A stretch of 64,000 nucleotides of DNA from an uncultured Muribaculaceae bacterium (GTDB taxonomy: Bacteria; Bacteroidota; Bacteroidia; Bacteroidales; Muribaculaceae), in the NCBI GenBank assembly GCA_947525975.1, contig CANNVE010000001.1:144549-208548 (forward strand), read 5' to 3'. Of this stretch, positions 45,837-54,052 are shown in pieces. A program made the position numbers and the translations under genes. Below the pieces are notes generated by a model. The model had not been told where the DNA came from. It searched no databases and saw only the letters and a list, made by a program, of their open reading frames with translations. Position 1 is the first letter of the stretch, and each line of letters starts with the position of its first letter.

Positions 45837-47315
45837 ATGAGATACAGGCTTTTAAGCATTATATTTATTTTAGCTCTGCTGCCGGCACGGGCGCAGGAGA
45901 GCGGCGATACGCTGCTGCTCTCCCTGCCCGAGGCCATGGCACGGGCGCGCACGGCAAGCGTAGACGCAGAGGTGGCGCTCAATCAGCTCAAGAGCGCCTA
46001 CTGGGGCCACCGCGCCTACCGCGCCGAGTTGCTGCCCGAACTGTCGTTCAACGCATCGCTGCCTGCCTACCGCAAGCAATATTCTGCCTATCAGGAGAGC
46101 GACGGCAGCTACAGCTTCGTGCGCAACAACTATCTCCAGGCCAACGGCGAGCTCTCCGTCACACAGAATATCTGGCTCACGGGCGGAAAAATCTCGGTCA
46201 ATACATCGCTCGACTTCTACCGCCAGCTGAGCGGCACGCCCTTCAACCGCTATATGTCAATACCCCTGGCAGTGACCCTTACCCAGCCGATATTCGGCGT
46301 CAACACCGTGAAGTGGGACCGCAAGATAGAGCCTGTGAAATACGAAGAGGCCAAAGCCCGCTTCCTGAGCGACACCGAGGATGTGGCCGCCGCTGCCATA
46401 TCATACTATTTCTCGCTGATCATGGCCCGAGAAAACCACAAAATCGCGTTGCAGAACCTCGAAAACGCCGAAAGGCTCTATGAGGTGGCCAAGGAAAAAA
46501 GGCAGATGGGGCGCATCAGCCAGAACGACCTGCTGCAGATGGAGCTAAACGTGCTCAATGCCCGCACCGACCTCACCGACTGCGAAAGCACGCTGAAGAG
46601 CAATATGTTCCAGCTGCGCACATTCCTTGGCTACGGCGAGAACGTGGCCATCGAGACCATCATCCCCCTCGATGTGCCCGAAGTGGAGATTGCATACGCC
46701 GACGCTCTCGACAAGGCCTTGGCCAACAACCAATTCGCCAAGCAGATGCTGCGCCGGCAGCTCGAGGCCGACTATGAAGTGGCCAAAGCCAAGGGCAACC
46801 GCAGGGAGATCACCCTCTTCGCCCAACTCGGATACACCGGCACCGACCACAACTTCCACAGCAGCTACCAGGGGCTGAAAGGCAACCAGGTGGTGGAGGT
46901 GGGCGTGTCGATACCGCTTGTGGACTGGGGGCGCCGCAAAGGCCAGGTGAAGGTGGCCGAGAGCAACCGCAGGCTTGTGGAGAGCCAGGTGCGACGCGAG
47001 ACGATGAACTTCAACCAAAACCTCTTCATACTCGTGGAGAGATACGGCAACCAGCTGCGTCAGCTGCAGACCGCCCGACGCGCCGACGAGATCGCCGCCA
47101 AGCGATACGCCACCAACGTAGAGACCTACCTCATTGGAAAAATATCAACGCTCGACCTCAACGACTCACGCGTGAAGAAAGACGAGGCCCGGCGCGAATA
47201 CGTCAACGAGCTCTACGCCTTCTGGAACTATTACTACCAGATACGAAGCCTCACCCTTTGGGACTATGCACTCGGAGCGCCGATCGACGCCGACTTCAAC
47301 GCGATTGTGAAATAA
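45837..47315 (+). CDS. TolC-family outer-membrane efflux channel
   Basis: Signal peptide MRYRLLSIIFILALLPARAQ, then 470 residues with the long helical repeats of TolC proteins (LPEAMARARTASVDAEVALNQ and AKGNRREITLFAQLGYTG, NRRLVESQVRRETM). It forms the outer-membrane exit duct for the ABC transporter and adaptor encoded upstream. It lies 16 bases after the permease gene. Confidence 0.93.
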   Translation: MRYRLLSIIFILALLPARAQESGDTLLLSLPEAMARARTASVDAEVALNQLKSAYWGHRAYRAELLPELSFNASLPAYRKQYSAYQESDGSYSFVRNNYLQANGELSVTQNIWLTGGKISVNTSLDFYRQLSGTPFNRYMSIPLAVTLTQPIFGVNTVKWDRKIEPVKYEEAKARFLSDTEDVAAAAISYYFSLIMARENHKIALQNLENAERLYEVAKEKRQMGRISQNDLLQMELNVLNARTDLTDCESTLKSNMFQLRTFLGYGENVAIETIIPLDVPEVEIAYADALDKALANNQFAKQMLRRQLEADYEVAKAKGNRREITLFAQLGYTGTDHNFHSSYQGLKGNQVVEVGVSIPLVDWGRRKGQVKVAESNRRLVESQVRRETMNFNQNLFILVERYGNQLRQLQTARRADEIAAKRYATNVETYLIGKISTLDLNDSRVKKDEARREYVNELYAFWNYYYQIRSLTLWDYALGAPIDADFNAIVK

Positions 47316-47342
47316 TGCGTCCGCGCATAAGAAAATAATTCG

Positions 47343-47350
47343 TATATTTG
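47343..47350 (+). promoter_or_regulatory. -7 box TATATTTG 4 bases before the response-regulator ATG
   Basis: TATATTTG stands between tolC and the regulator gene, ending four bases before the ATG at 47355. No clear -33 element was found, so an internal promoter is possible but weakly supported. Confidence 0.35.
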
Positions 47351-47354
47351 CCAC

Positions 47355-48671
47355 ATGATCCTAATCATAGACGACGACAACAGCATACGCCTCTCGCTCG
47401 GCCTGCTACTGAAGCGGGCCGGGCACGAGGTGGCCTATGCCTCCTCGCCTGATGAAGCCCTGTCGAAGATAAGGGAGAGGGCTTTCAGCCTCATCCTCAT
47501 GGACATGAACTACACCTCATCGACTTCAGGGCAAGAGGGCATAGAGCTGCTGACGAAAACCAAGATTTTCCAGCCCGACACGCCCGTGATACTGATCACG
47601 GCATGGGGCAGCATAGACCTGGCTGTGGAGGGCATGAAGGCCGGGGCCTACGACTTCATCACAAAGCCATGGAACAACCATGTGCTGCTGCAGAGAGTGG
47701 AGACTGCCATCAGCCTCAACTCTCCCTCCGCTCCCGACCCCGAGGCATTTGACCGCTGCGGCATCATCGGCAACGACCCGAGGCTCGCCGACCTGCTCGA
47801 TACCGTCAGGCGCATTGCCCCCACCGACGCTCCGGTGCTGATACTCGGCGAGAACGGCACAGGCAAGGAGATGATAGCCAACGCCATCCACGCCAACAGC
47901 AAGCGCCGCAGGAATCCGCTTGTGATGGTCAACCTCGGAGGCATATCGCAGAGCCTCTTCGAGAGCGAGATGTTCGGCCACGCCAAGGGAGCATTCACCG
48001 GAGCCGTGGCCGACCGCAAGGGCCGATTCGAGATGGCCGACAAGGGCACGATATTCCTTGACGAGATCGGCGACCTCGACATGAGCTGCCAGGTGAAGCT
48101 GCTGCGCGTGCTGCAGCAGCACACTTTCGAGCCCCTGGGCGACAGCCGCCCCCGGAAAACTGACATCCGCGTGGTGTGCGCCACCAACGCCGACCTGACT
48201 GCTATGGTGGCCGACCGCACATTCCGCGAAGACCTCTTCTACCGCATCAACCTGATCACCCTGCGCCTGCCGGCCCTGCGCGAGCGCCCCGATGACATAC
48301 CGCTGCTCGTGCGCCATTTCGCCGAGCTTGCAGCCAAGCCATTGGGCCGCGTGCCGGAAATTTCGGCCGACGCCATGGAATTCCTGACACGCCTGCCCTA
48401 TCCAGGCAACATACGCCAACTCAAAAACATGGTGGACCGCGCTGTGCTCATCGGCGGCCCGCGCCTTGAGCGAAAGGACTTCGACTCGGGCCAGCCCACC
48501 GAATCGCCATCGGCAGCCACCGCATCGGCGGCCACGCTCGACGGCATGGAAAAGGCGGCCATAGCCGACGCCCTCGAAAAGCAGGACGGAAACTACACCA
48601 AGGCCGCGAGAATGCTCGGCATCACCCGCCAGACCCTATACAGGCGCATGGAAAAATACGGATTGAAATAG
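47355..48671 (+). CDS. sigma-54-dependent response regulator (NtrC family)
   Basis: The start ILIIDDDNSIRLSL and D50 (LILMDMNY) form a receiver domain. The AAA+ centre has GENGTGKEM (Walker A), the sigma-54 contact loop KGAFTGA, and the RLPYPGNIRQLKNMVDRAV end motif. The C-terminal helix-turn-helix ends NYTKAARMLGITRQTLYRRM. It should turn on sigma-54 promoters, plausibly the one at 41233. The partner kinase gene starts two bases after its stop. Confidence 0.95.
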   Translation: MILIIDDDNSIRLSLGLLLKRAGHEVAYASSPDEALSKIRERAFSLILMDMNYTSSTSGQEGIELLTKTKIFQPDTPVILITAWGSIDLAVEGMKAGAYDFITKPWNNHVLLQRVETAISLNSPSAPDPEAFDRCGIIGNDPRLADLLDTVRRIAPTDAPVLILGENGTGKEMIANAIHANSKRRRNPLVMVNLGGISQSLFESEMFGHAKGAFTGAVADRKGRFEMADKGTIFLDEIGDLDMSCQVKLLRVLQQHTFEPLGDSRPRKTDIRVVCATNADLTAMVADRTFREDLFYRINLITLRLPALRERPDDIPLLVRHFAELAAKPLGRVPEISADAMEFLTRLPYPGNIRQLKNMVDRAVLIGGPRLERKDFDSGQPTESPSAATASAATLDGMEKAAIADALEKQDGNYTKAARMLGITRQTLYRRMEKYGLK

Positions 48672-48673
48672 CC

Positions 48674-49948
48674 ATGGGAGCGCGCCTGACATTCATATCC
48701 ACAGCCCTGTGCATCGTGGCGGCAGCCGCATTGCTGCGCTATCTGCCTGACGCCGGCCAATGGTGGGCCTACGCAGCCCTCGGCACGGCCCTCGTATCGC
48801 TCGGCCTCCTGTACCGCAGCGTGGTGATGCCGTCGATAGCCGCATCGAGAGGCCTCGAGCTCATAGCATCGCAAGATTTCAACAACTTCCTGGCAAAGAC
48901 CGGCGAAAGAAACGCCGACAAAGTGGTGGCCCTGTTCAACGCCATCATCGACAAACTGCGCAACGAGCGCCTTCGCAATATAGAGCAGGAAAGTTTCCTG
49001 CAGCTGCTGATCGAGGCGTCGCCCATGGGGGTGGCCATGCTCGATTTCGACGGAAAAGTGGCCATGGCCAACAAATCATTCCTCTCAATCACGGGCATAG
49101 CCTCCGAAGCCGAGATCGCAGGGCTGACCGTAGACCTCCTCCCCACCGACCTTGCAGCCGGCATATCGGCTGTGCCCCTGGGCGAGAGCCGGGTGCTGAG
49201 GCTGGGCGATGTGCGCACATGGAGATGCTATCACCTGTCGTTTGTGCAGACCGGATTCCTGCGCCATTTCTATCTGCTCGAAAGCCTCACCGAGGAGGTG
49301 ATGGAAGCAGAGCGCCGGGCCTACGAAAAAGTGATACGGACGATTTCGCACGAAGTCAACAACACCATGGGCGGGGTCATCAGCGTGCTCGACATCGTGC
49401 TTGACACCACCACCGACGCCGAACAGAAGGAAGTGATAGAAAGCTGCAGCGACCGATGCGTCAAGATGAGCTCATTCATCAGCTCATACGCCGACGTGGT
49501 GAGGCTGCCCGAGCCCGTGAAGCGCCGCGTGGACCTCGCCGCCGAGACGCGCCGCCTGATGCCCTTCCTGCAGGAAATAGCCGGGCAGAGGATAGAAATG
49601 AGCCTCGAAGCCCCCGATGCCCCGGTTGAGGCCGACCTCGACATGCCCCTAATGCAGCAAGTTATTGTCAACATCGTGAAAAACGCCGCCGAAAGCATCG
49701 CCGACAAAGGATTCATCAACGTCAGGATAGAGAAATCAGGCCCAAAGACCATCATGGAAATATCCAACGACGGCGCCCCCATATCCGAAGAAATATCGAG
49801 GAAACTCTTCACGCCGTTCTTCACCACCAAGCGCGAAGGCCGAGGCCTTGGCCTCACCCTCATAGCCGACATCCTCCGCAAGCACGGCGCCGCATTCCGC
49901 CTCTCCACCACCCCCGACTCCATCACCCGCTTCCGAATCGCCCTGTAG
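48674..49948 (+). CDS. sensor histidine kinase of the efflux operon
   Basis: Two N-terminal membrane helices (about residues 7-50) are followed by a PAS-like domain (FLQLLIEASPMGVAMLDFDG), a phospho-acceptor block ISHEVNNTMGG (H226), and the ATPase domain with NIVKNAAESI and KREGRGLGLTLIADI. There is almost no periplasmic loop, so signals are probably sensed in the membrane or cytoplasm. It pairs with the adjacent NtrC-type regulator and would control the exporter genes. Confidence 0.92.
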   Translation: MGARLTFISTALCIVAAAALLRYLPDAGQWWAYAALGTALVSLGLLYRSVVMPSIAASRGLELIASQDFNNFLAKTGERNADKVVALFNAIIDKLRNERLRNIEQESFLQLLIEASPMGVAMLDFDGKVAMANKSFLSITGIASEAEIAGLTVDLLPTDLAAGISAVPLGESRVLRLGDVRTWRCYHLSFVQTGFLRHFYLLESLTEEVMEAERRAYEKVIRTISHEVNNTMGGVISVLDIVLDTTTDAEQKEVIESCSDRCVKMSSFISSYADVVRLPEPVKRRVDLAAETRRLMPFLQEIAGQRIEMSLEAPDAPVEADLDMPLMQQVIVNIVKNAAESIADKGFINVRIEKSGPKTIMEISNDGAPISEEISRKLFTPFFTTKREGRGLGLTLIADILRKHGAAFRLSTTPDSITRFRIAL

Positions 49949-49983
49949 CCCCGACAATTCTGATTATTACCCAAGCCGAATAC

Positions 49984-50020
49984 TTGTCAACGTGGGAAAA
50001 AAAGCGTAACTTTGCGAAAG
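49984..50020 (+). repeat. 37-bp direct repeat, upstream copy (MNT-HEPN promoter)
   Basis: Bases 49984-50020 are identical to 50844-50880. The repeat holds a full promoter: TTG, 20 bases, TAACTTTG (50007-50014), then CGAAAG. This copy drives the MNT-HEPN pair. Confidence 0.9.
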
Positions 50021-50049
50021 ACACCATACCCATCATTCTTATTTATATC

Positions 50050-50367
50050 ATGAACCTAAAAGACATCTTGACGAGAATAAAAGACGTACTCTCTCGCATA
50101 GCACCGGATGCGAAGGCGATTTTGTTTGGCTCGCAAGCGCGAGGAGAGGCCAGACCGGATTCCGACATAGATGTCTTGATACTCCTGCCCGATTATTATG
50201 AGGGAAAGGAATTCACAAGACAAAATATAAATATATCAGACAGATTATACCTTTTATCATTAGAATTAGGCGTCGACATTTCCCCCCTGATATTGCTGAG
50301 GAAAATGTTCTATGCCCGCAAAACGCCTTTCACAATCAATGTAATCAACGAGGGAATTGAGCTATGA
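50050..50367 (+). CDS. MntA-type nucleotidyltransferase antitoxin
   Basis: ATG 50050 is preferred; the longer frame runs into the promoter repeat. The 105-residue protein shows LFGSQARGEARPDSDIDVLI, with G27-S28 and D39/D41, the minimal nucleotidyltransferase motif. In the MntA-HepT system this protein AMPylates and silences the HEPN RNase. The pair is translationally coupled (ATGA overlap at 50364). AT-rich composition and the flanking 37-bp repeats suggest the pair was inserted here as a unit. Confidence 0.9.
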   Translation: MNLKDILTRIKDVLSRIAPDAKAILFGSQARGEARPDSDIDVLILLPDYYEGKEFTRQNINISDRLYLLSLELGVDISPLILLRKMFYARKTPFTINVINEGIEL

Positions 50368-50771
50368 CCGAAAAAATGGATGACGCCACCCGCCTTGACC
50401 TGATAGCCTATCGACTTAAGCGCGCGGAAGAGACTCTTGACGAGGCGGAATACAATGCCATAGGCGGATATTACAATGCAGCCGTAAACAGGCTATATTA
50501 CGCCTGCTACTATGCCGCATCGGCTTTAATGCTTAAATACGGCCTTGACGCAAGCACACATAAAGGCATACGCAACCAATTAGGGCTGCATTTCATCACA
50601 AAAGGCATTATCAACCCTCGGTTTGGATCAATATATTCCAGATTGTTCCAGGCAAGGCAAGCGGGCGATTATGAGGATTTCGTTTTTTGTGACCAAATCA
50701 TGTATGATGAATACAAACCTCAAGCGGAAGACTTCATTAGTGAAATGCGCTCGATAATTTCCAACTTTTAG
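50364..50771 (+). CDS. HEPN-domain toxin candidate
   Basis: The 135-residue protein is an all-helical HEPN domain (PF05168 type) with the NRLYYACYYAASAL helix and QARQAGDYED near its end. The classic R-x4-6-H RNase motif is replaced by R98-QAG-D102-Y103, as seen in this HEPN subgroup, so RNase activity is uncertain. It starts inside the MntA stop codon. A tyrosine in the Y-rich C-terminal half would be the AMPylation target by analogy with MntA-HepT. Confidence 0.85.
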   Translation: MTEKMDDATRLDLIAYRLKRAEETLDEAEYNAIGGYYNAAVNRLYYACYYAASALMLKYGLDASTHKGIRNQLGLHFITKGIINPRFGSIYSRLFQARQAGDYEDFVFCDQIMYDEYKPQAEDFISEMRSIISNF

Positions 50772-50843
50772 ACAAGGCATACAATATGCGGAAAAAGAAT
50801 GGTTCTTGAGACCGCAACCCACGAATATACATAGGTTGATTGT

Positions 50844-50880
50844 TTGTCAACGTGGGAAAAAAAGCGTAACTTTGCGAAAG
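50844..50880 (+). repeat. 37-bp direct repeat, downstream copy (aspC promoter)
   Basis: Second exact copy of the 37-bp promoter element, here with TTG at 50844-50846 and TAACTTTG at 50867-50874, 26 bases before the aminotransferase ATG. Confidence 0.9.
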
Positions 50881-50899
50881 TCTTTAATAACCGCTATTT

Positions 50900-52087
50900 A
50901 TGGAACATATCAGCCAACGCGTGCAGTCGCTTGCACAGTCAGCCACTCTGGCCATGTCGCAGAAGAGCGCCGAGCTTAAGGCTCAAGGCGCGGATATGAT
51001 CAATCTCTCTATCGGAGAGCCGGATTTCAACACTCCCGAGCATATCAAGGAGGCTGCAAAACGCGCTATAGATGAGAACTATACATATTATTCGCCCGTG
51101 CCGGGCTTCATGCCCCTGCGCCGCGCCATTTCGCAGAAGCTCAAGACGGAGAACGGCGTTGACTATGCTCCGGAGCAGATAGTGGTGTCAGGCGGCGCCA
51201 AGCAGTCGCTCTGCAATGTGATCCTCTCATGCATCAATCCGGGCGACGAGGTGATAATCCCTGTGCCGGCATGGGTGAGCTATGTGGAGATGGTGAAGCT
51301 GGCCGAAGGCAAGAGCGTGCTTGTGCCCGCAGCCATCGACCAGGATTTCAAGATCACCCCCGAGCAGCTGCGCGCCGCGATCACCGAGCGCACACGCATG
51401 CTGCTGCTTTGCTCTCCGAGCAATCCCACAGGCAGCGTCTACTCCAAGGCCGAGCTGCAGGCTTTGGTGGATGTGCTTAAGGATTATCCGCAGATCATAG
51501 TGATGGCCGACGAGATCTACGAGCACATCAATTTCACGGGATCGTTCACTTCGATGGCGTCTTTCCCGGAGATCGCCGACCGCACGGTGCTGATCAACGG
51601 CGTCTCGAAGGCTTATGCCATGACCGGATGGCGCATCGGATTCTGCGCAGCCCCGCTGTGGCTGGCAAAGGCCACAAACAAGCTTCAGGGACAATACACC
51701 TCGGGAGCGTCGTCGATAGCCCAGAAGGCTGCCGAGGCGGCATACACCGGATCGCAGCAATGCGTGGAGGATATGCGCCAGGCATTTGAGCGCCGCCGCG
51801 ACCTGATCGTGGATCTGGCCTCGAAAGTGCCCGGATGGAAGGTGAACAAGCCGCAGGGAGCATTCTACCTCTTCCCCGATGTCAGCCATTACATCGGCAA
51901 GACTCTGCGCGGCAAGAAGATCGAGAACGACGGCGACTTTGCCATGTATCTGCTCGAGAATGCCCATGTGGCCACCGTGGCCGGATCGGCATTCTGCATG
52001 CCCGGATACATACGCCTGAGCTACGCCACAAGCGACGAGAACATACGCAAGGCTTTCGACCGCATACAGAAGGCTCTCGCCGACTGA
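50900..52087 (+). CDS. aspC: pyridoxal-phosphate aminotransferase, aspartate type
   Basis: The 395-residue protein has the class I fold-type aminotransferase motifs [15 protein letters not shown], the PLP-lysine site [17 protein letters not shown] and the arginine YIRLSYATS near the end. The motif set points to the AspC/Ib subgroup, which joins oxaloacetate or 2-oxoglutarate and amino acids. The tyrS gene follows 59 bases later. The start ATG is 20 bases after the 37-bp promoter repeat. Confidence 0.92.
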   Translation: MEHISQRVQSLAQSATLAMSQKSAELKAQGADMINLSIGEPDFNTPEHIKEAAKRAIDENYTYYSPVPGFMPLRRAISQKLKTENGVDYAPEQIVVSGGAKQSLCNVILSCINPGDEVIIPVPAWVSYVEMVKLAEGKSVLVPAAIDQDFKITPEQLRAAITERTRMLLLCSPSNPTGSVYSKAELQALVDVLKDYPQIIVMADEIYEHINFTGSFTSMASFPEIADRTVLINGVSKAYAMTGWRIGFCAAPLWLAKATNKLQGQYTSGASSIAQKAAEAAYTGSQQCVEDMRQAFERRRDLIVDLASKVPGWKVNKPQGAFYLFPDVSHYIGKTLRGKKIENDGDFAMYLLENAHVATVAGSAFCMPGYIRLSYATSDENIRKAFDRIQKALAD

Positions 52088-52146
52088 TATGGCGCGAGCC
52101 ACGAAAACCAAATAACCATAACACGAAAAAAATATCCACAACCACA

Positions 52147-53442
52147 ATGGATTTCATAGAAGAACTCACTTGGCGCGGCATGATCCACCAGATGATGCCG
52201 GGCACCGACGAGCAGCTCAAGAAAGAGATGACCACAGCATACCTGGGCATCGACCCCACCGCCGACAGCCTCCATATTGGCCACCTGGTGGGCGTGATGA
52301 TGCTTAAGCACTTCCAGCGCTCAGGCCACAAGCCAATAGCCCTGGTGGGAGGCGCCACAGGCATGATCGGCGACCCCTCGATGAAGAGCCAGGAGCGCAA
52401 CCTGCTCGACGAGGAGACACTGCGCCACAACCAGGAGGCCATCAAGAAGCAGCTGGCCAAATTCCTTGACTTCGACAGCGACGCGCCCAATGCGGCGGTG
52501 ATGGTCAACAACTATGACTGGATGAAGAATTTCTCATTCCTCGACTTCATCCGCGACATCGGCAAGCACATCACCGTCAACTACATGATGGCCAAGGACT
52601 CTGTGAAGAAGCGCCTCAGCGGCGACAGCCGCGAGGGAATGTCGTTCACCGAATTCTCCTACCAGCTGGTGCAGGGATATGACTTCCTCAACCTCTACAA
52701 CGAATACGGCTGCCGCCTGCAGCTCGGAGGCAGCGACCAGTGGGGCAACATCACCACCGGCACCGAGCTCATACGCCGCACCGCCGGAGGCGAGGCTTTC
52801 GCCCTCACCTGCCCGCTGATCACGAAGGCCGACGGCGGAAAATTCGGCAAGACGGAGTCGGGCAACGTATGGCTTGACCCGCGCTACACTTCGCCCTACA
52901 AGTTTTATCAATTCTGGCTCAATGTCAGCGACGCCGACGCCGAGAAATACATCAAGATCTTCACCTCGCTCACAAAGGAGGAGATCGAGGCTCTTGTGGC
53001 CGAGCAGGCCGCCGATCCCGGACAGCGCCCGCTGCAGAAGCGCCTGGCCAAGGAGGTGACCACCATGGTGCACAGCGCCGAGGACTATGAAATGGCCGTG
53101 GAGGCATCGCAGATACTCTTCAGCAACAAGGCGCAGGAGATACTGCACAAGATCGACGAGGCCACGCTGCTGTCGGTGTTTGAGGGCGTGCCCACTTTTG
53201 AGGTGGAGAAGGCCGACATCACCTCCGGAGAGACCAAGCTGACCGACCTGCTCACCGAGAAGGCCGCCGTTTTCCCCTCAAAGGGCGAGATGCGCAAGCT
53301 GGCTCAGCAGGGCGGTCTGTCGATCAACAAGGAGAAAGTGGCCGACGCCTACGCTCCGGCCACAGCCGACATGCTGCTACAGGACAAGTACATGCTGGTG
53401 CAGAAGGGCAAGAAAAACTACTTCCTGATCATAGCGAAATAA
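52147..53442 (+). CDS. tyrS: tyrosyl-tRNA synthetase
   Basis: [16 protein letters not shown] at 52147 is the family start; an upstream frame overlapping aspC is rejected. The 431-residue enzyme has the HIGH-type motif [14 protein letters not shown] in place of KMSKS, and a C-terminal S4-like RNA-binding domain ([13 protein letters not shown]). It charges tRNA-Tyr. It is followed by queF after 4 bases. Confidence 0.97.
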   Translation: MDFIEELTWRGMIHQMMPGTDEQLKKEMTTAYLGIDPTADSLHIGHLVGVMMLKHFQRSGHKPIALVGGATGMIGDPSMKSQERNLLDEETLRHNQEAIKKQLAKFLDFDSDAPNAAVMVNNYDWMKNFSFLDFIRDIGKHITVNYMMAKDSVKKRLSGDSREGMSFTEFSYQLVQGYDFLNLYNEYGCRLQLGGSDQWGNITTGTELIRRTAGGEAFALTCPLITKADGGKFGKTESGNVWLDPRYTSPYKFYQFWLNVSDADAEKYIKIFTSLTKEEIEALVAEQAADPGQRPLQKRLAKEVTTMVHSAEDYEMAVEASQILFSNKAQEILHKIDEATLLSVFEGVPTFEVEKADITSGETKLTDLLTEKAAVFPSKGEMRKLAQQGGLSINKEKVADAYAPATADMLLQDKYMLVQKGKKNYFLIIAK

Positions 53443-53446
53443 CGAC

Positions 53447-53911
53447 ATGACACGCGAAGAAGAAGGCTCTCTCTCGCTCCTTGGCAACAAGGGCGTGAAA
53501 TACCCCACGGACTACGACCCGTCGCTGCTCGAGACTTTCGCCAACCGCCATCCCGAGCATGACTATGTGGTGACGCTGCTCTGCCCGGAATTCACCACCC
53601 TCTGCCCCATCACGTCGCAGCCCGACTTCGGCAAAATCACCATCAATTACATCCCCGGCGAGCGCATGGTGGAGAGCAAGAGCCTGAAGCTCTACCTCTT
53701 CAGCTTCCGCAACCACGGTGATTTCCACGAGGACGTGGTGAATGTCATACTCAAGGATCTGGTGGCACTGATGCAGCCCCGATACATCGAGGTAATAGGC
53801 GAATTCATGCCCAGGGGAGGCATATCAATCCACCCCTTCGCCAACCACGGCGATGCCGAGCATCAGGACATGGTGGCAAGCCGCATGCTCGCCGCCTTCC
53901 CCACGAAGTGA
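53447..53911 (+). CDS. queF: NADPH-dependent 7-cyano-7-deazaguanine reductase
   Basis: The 154-residue protein contains the QueF motif [14 protein letters not shown] with the catalytic cysteine, then EHxD-like [18 protein letters not shown] and a final helix. It reduces preQ0 to preQ1 for queuosine. This is the short unimodular QueF type. It ends the tyrS-queF pair. Confidence 0.95.
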   Translation: MTREEEGSLSLLGNKGVKYPTDYDPSLLETFANRHPEHDYVVTLLCPEFTTLCPITSQPDFGKITINYIPGERMVESKSLKLYLFSFRNHGDFHEDVVNVILKDLVALMQPRYIEVIGEFMPRGGISIHPFANHGDAEHQDMVASRMLAAFPTK

Positions 53912-53954
53912 AGAATACTTGCAATTGAGTATTTCCCTGACCGGCAAAAGCTGA

Positions 53955-53962
53955 TACCTTTG
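53955..53962 (+). promoter_or_regulatory. orphan -7 box TACCTTTG after queF
   Basis: TACCTTTG on the plus strand lies 44 bases after the queF stop with no open frame behind it before the hairpin at 54003. A TTT sits at the -33 place but not TTTG. If active it would give a very short RNA of about 65 bases. Confidence 0.25.
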
Positions 53963-54002
53963 CATCAGGAAAATTATACGAAATTGTTTTTATAGTCAAA
54001 AA

Positions 54003-54034
54003 CAGAGGCGCCCCCTGCGAAGGGAGCGCCTCTG
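54003..54034 (-). terminator. terminator after the TonB receptor gene (and after queF)
   Basis: CAGAGGCGC and GCGCCTCTG form a stem with a 14-base loop. On the minus strand five T residues follow, so it mainly serves the receptor gene ending at 54053. Confidence 0.8.
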
Positions 54035-54052
54035 TTGCTGTATTGGATGTTG

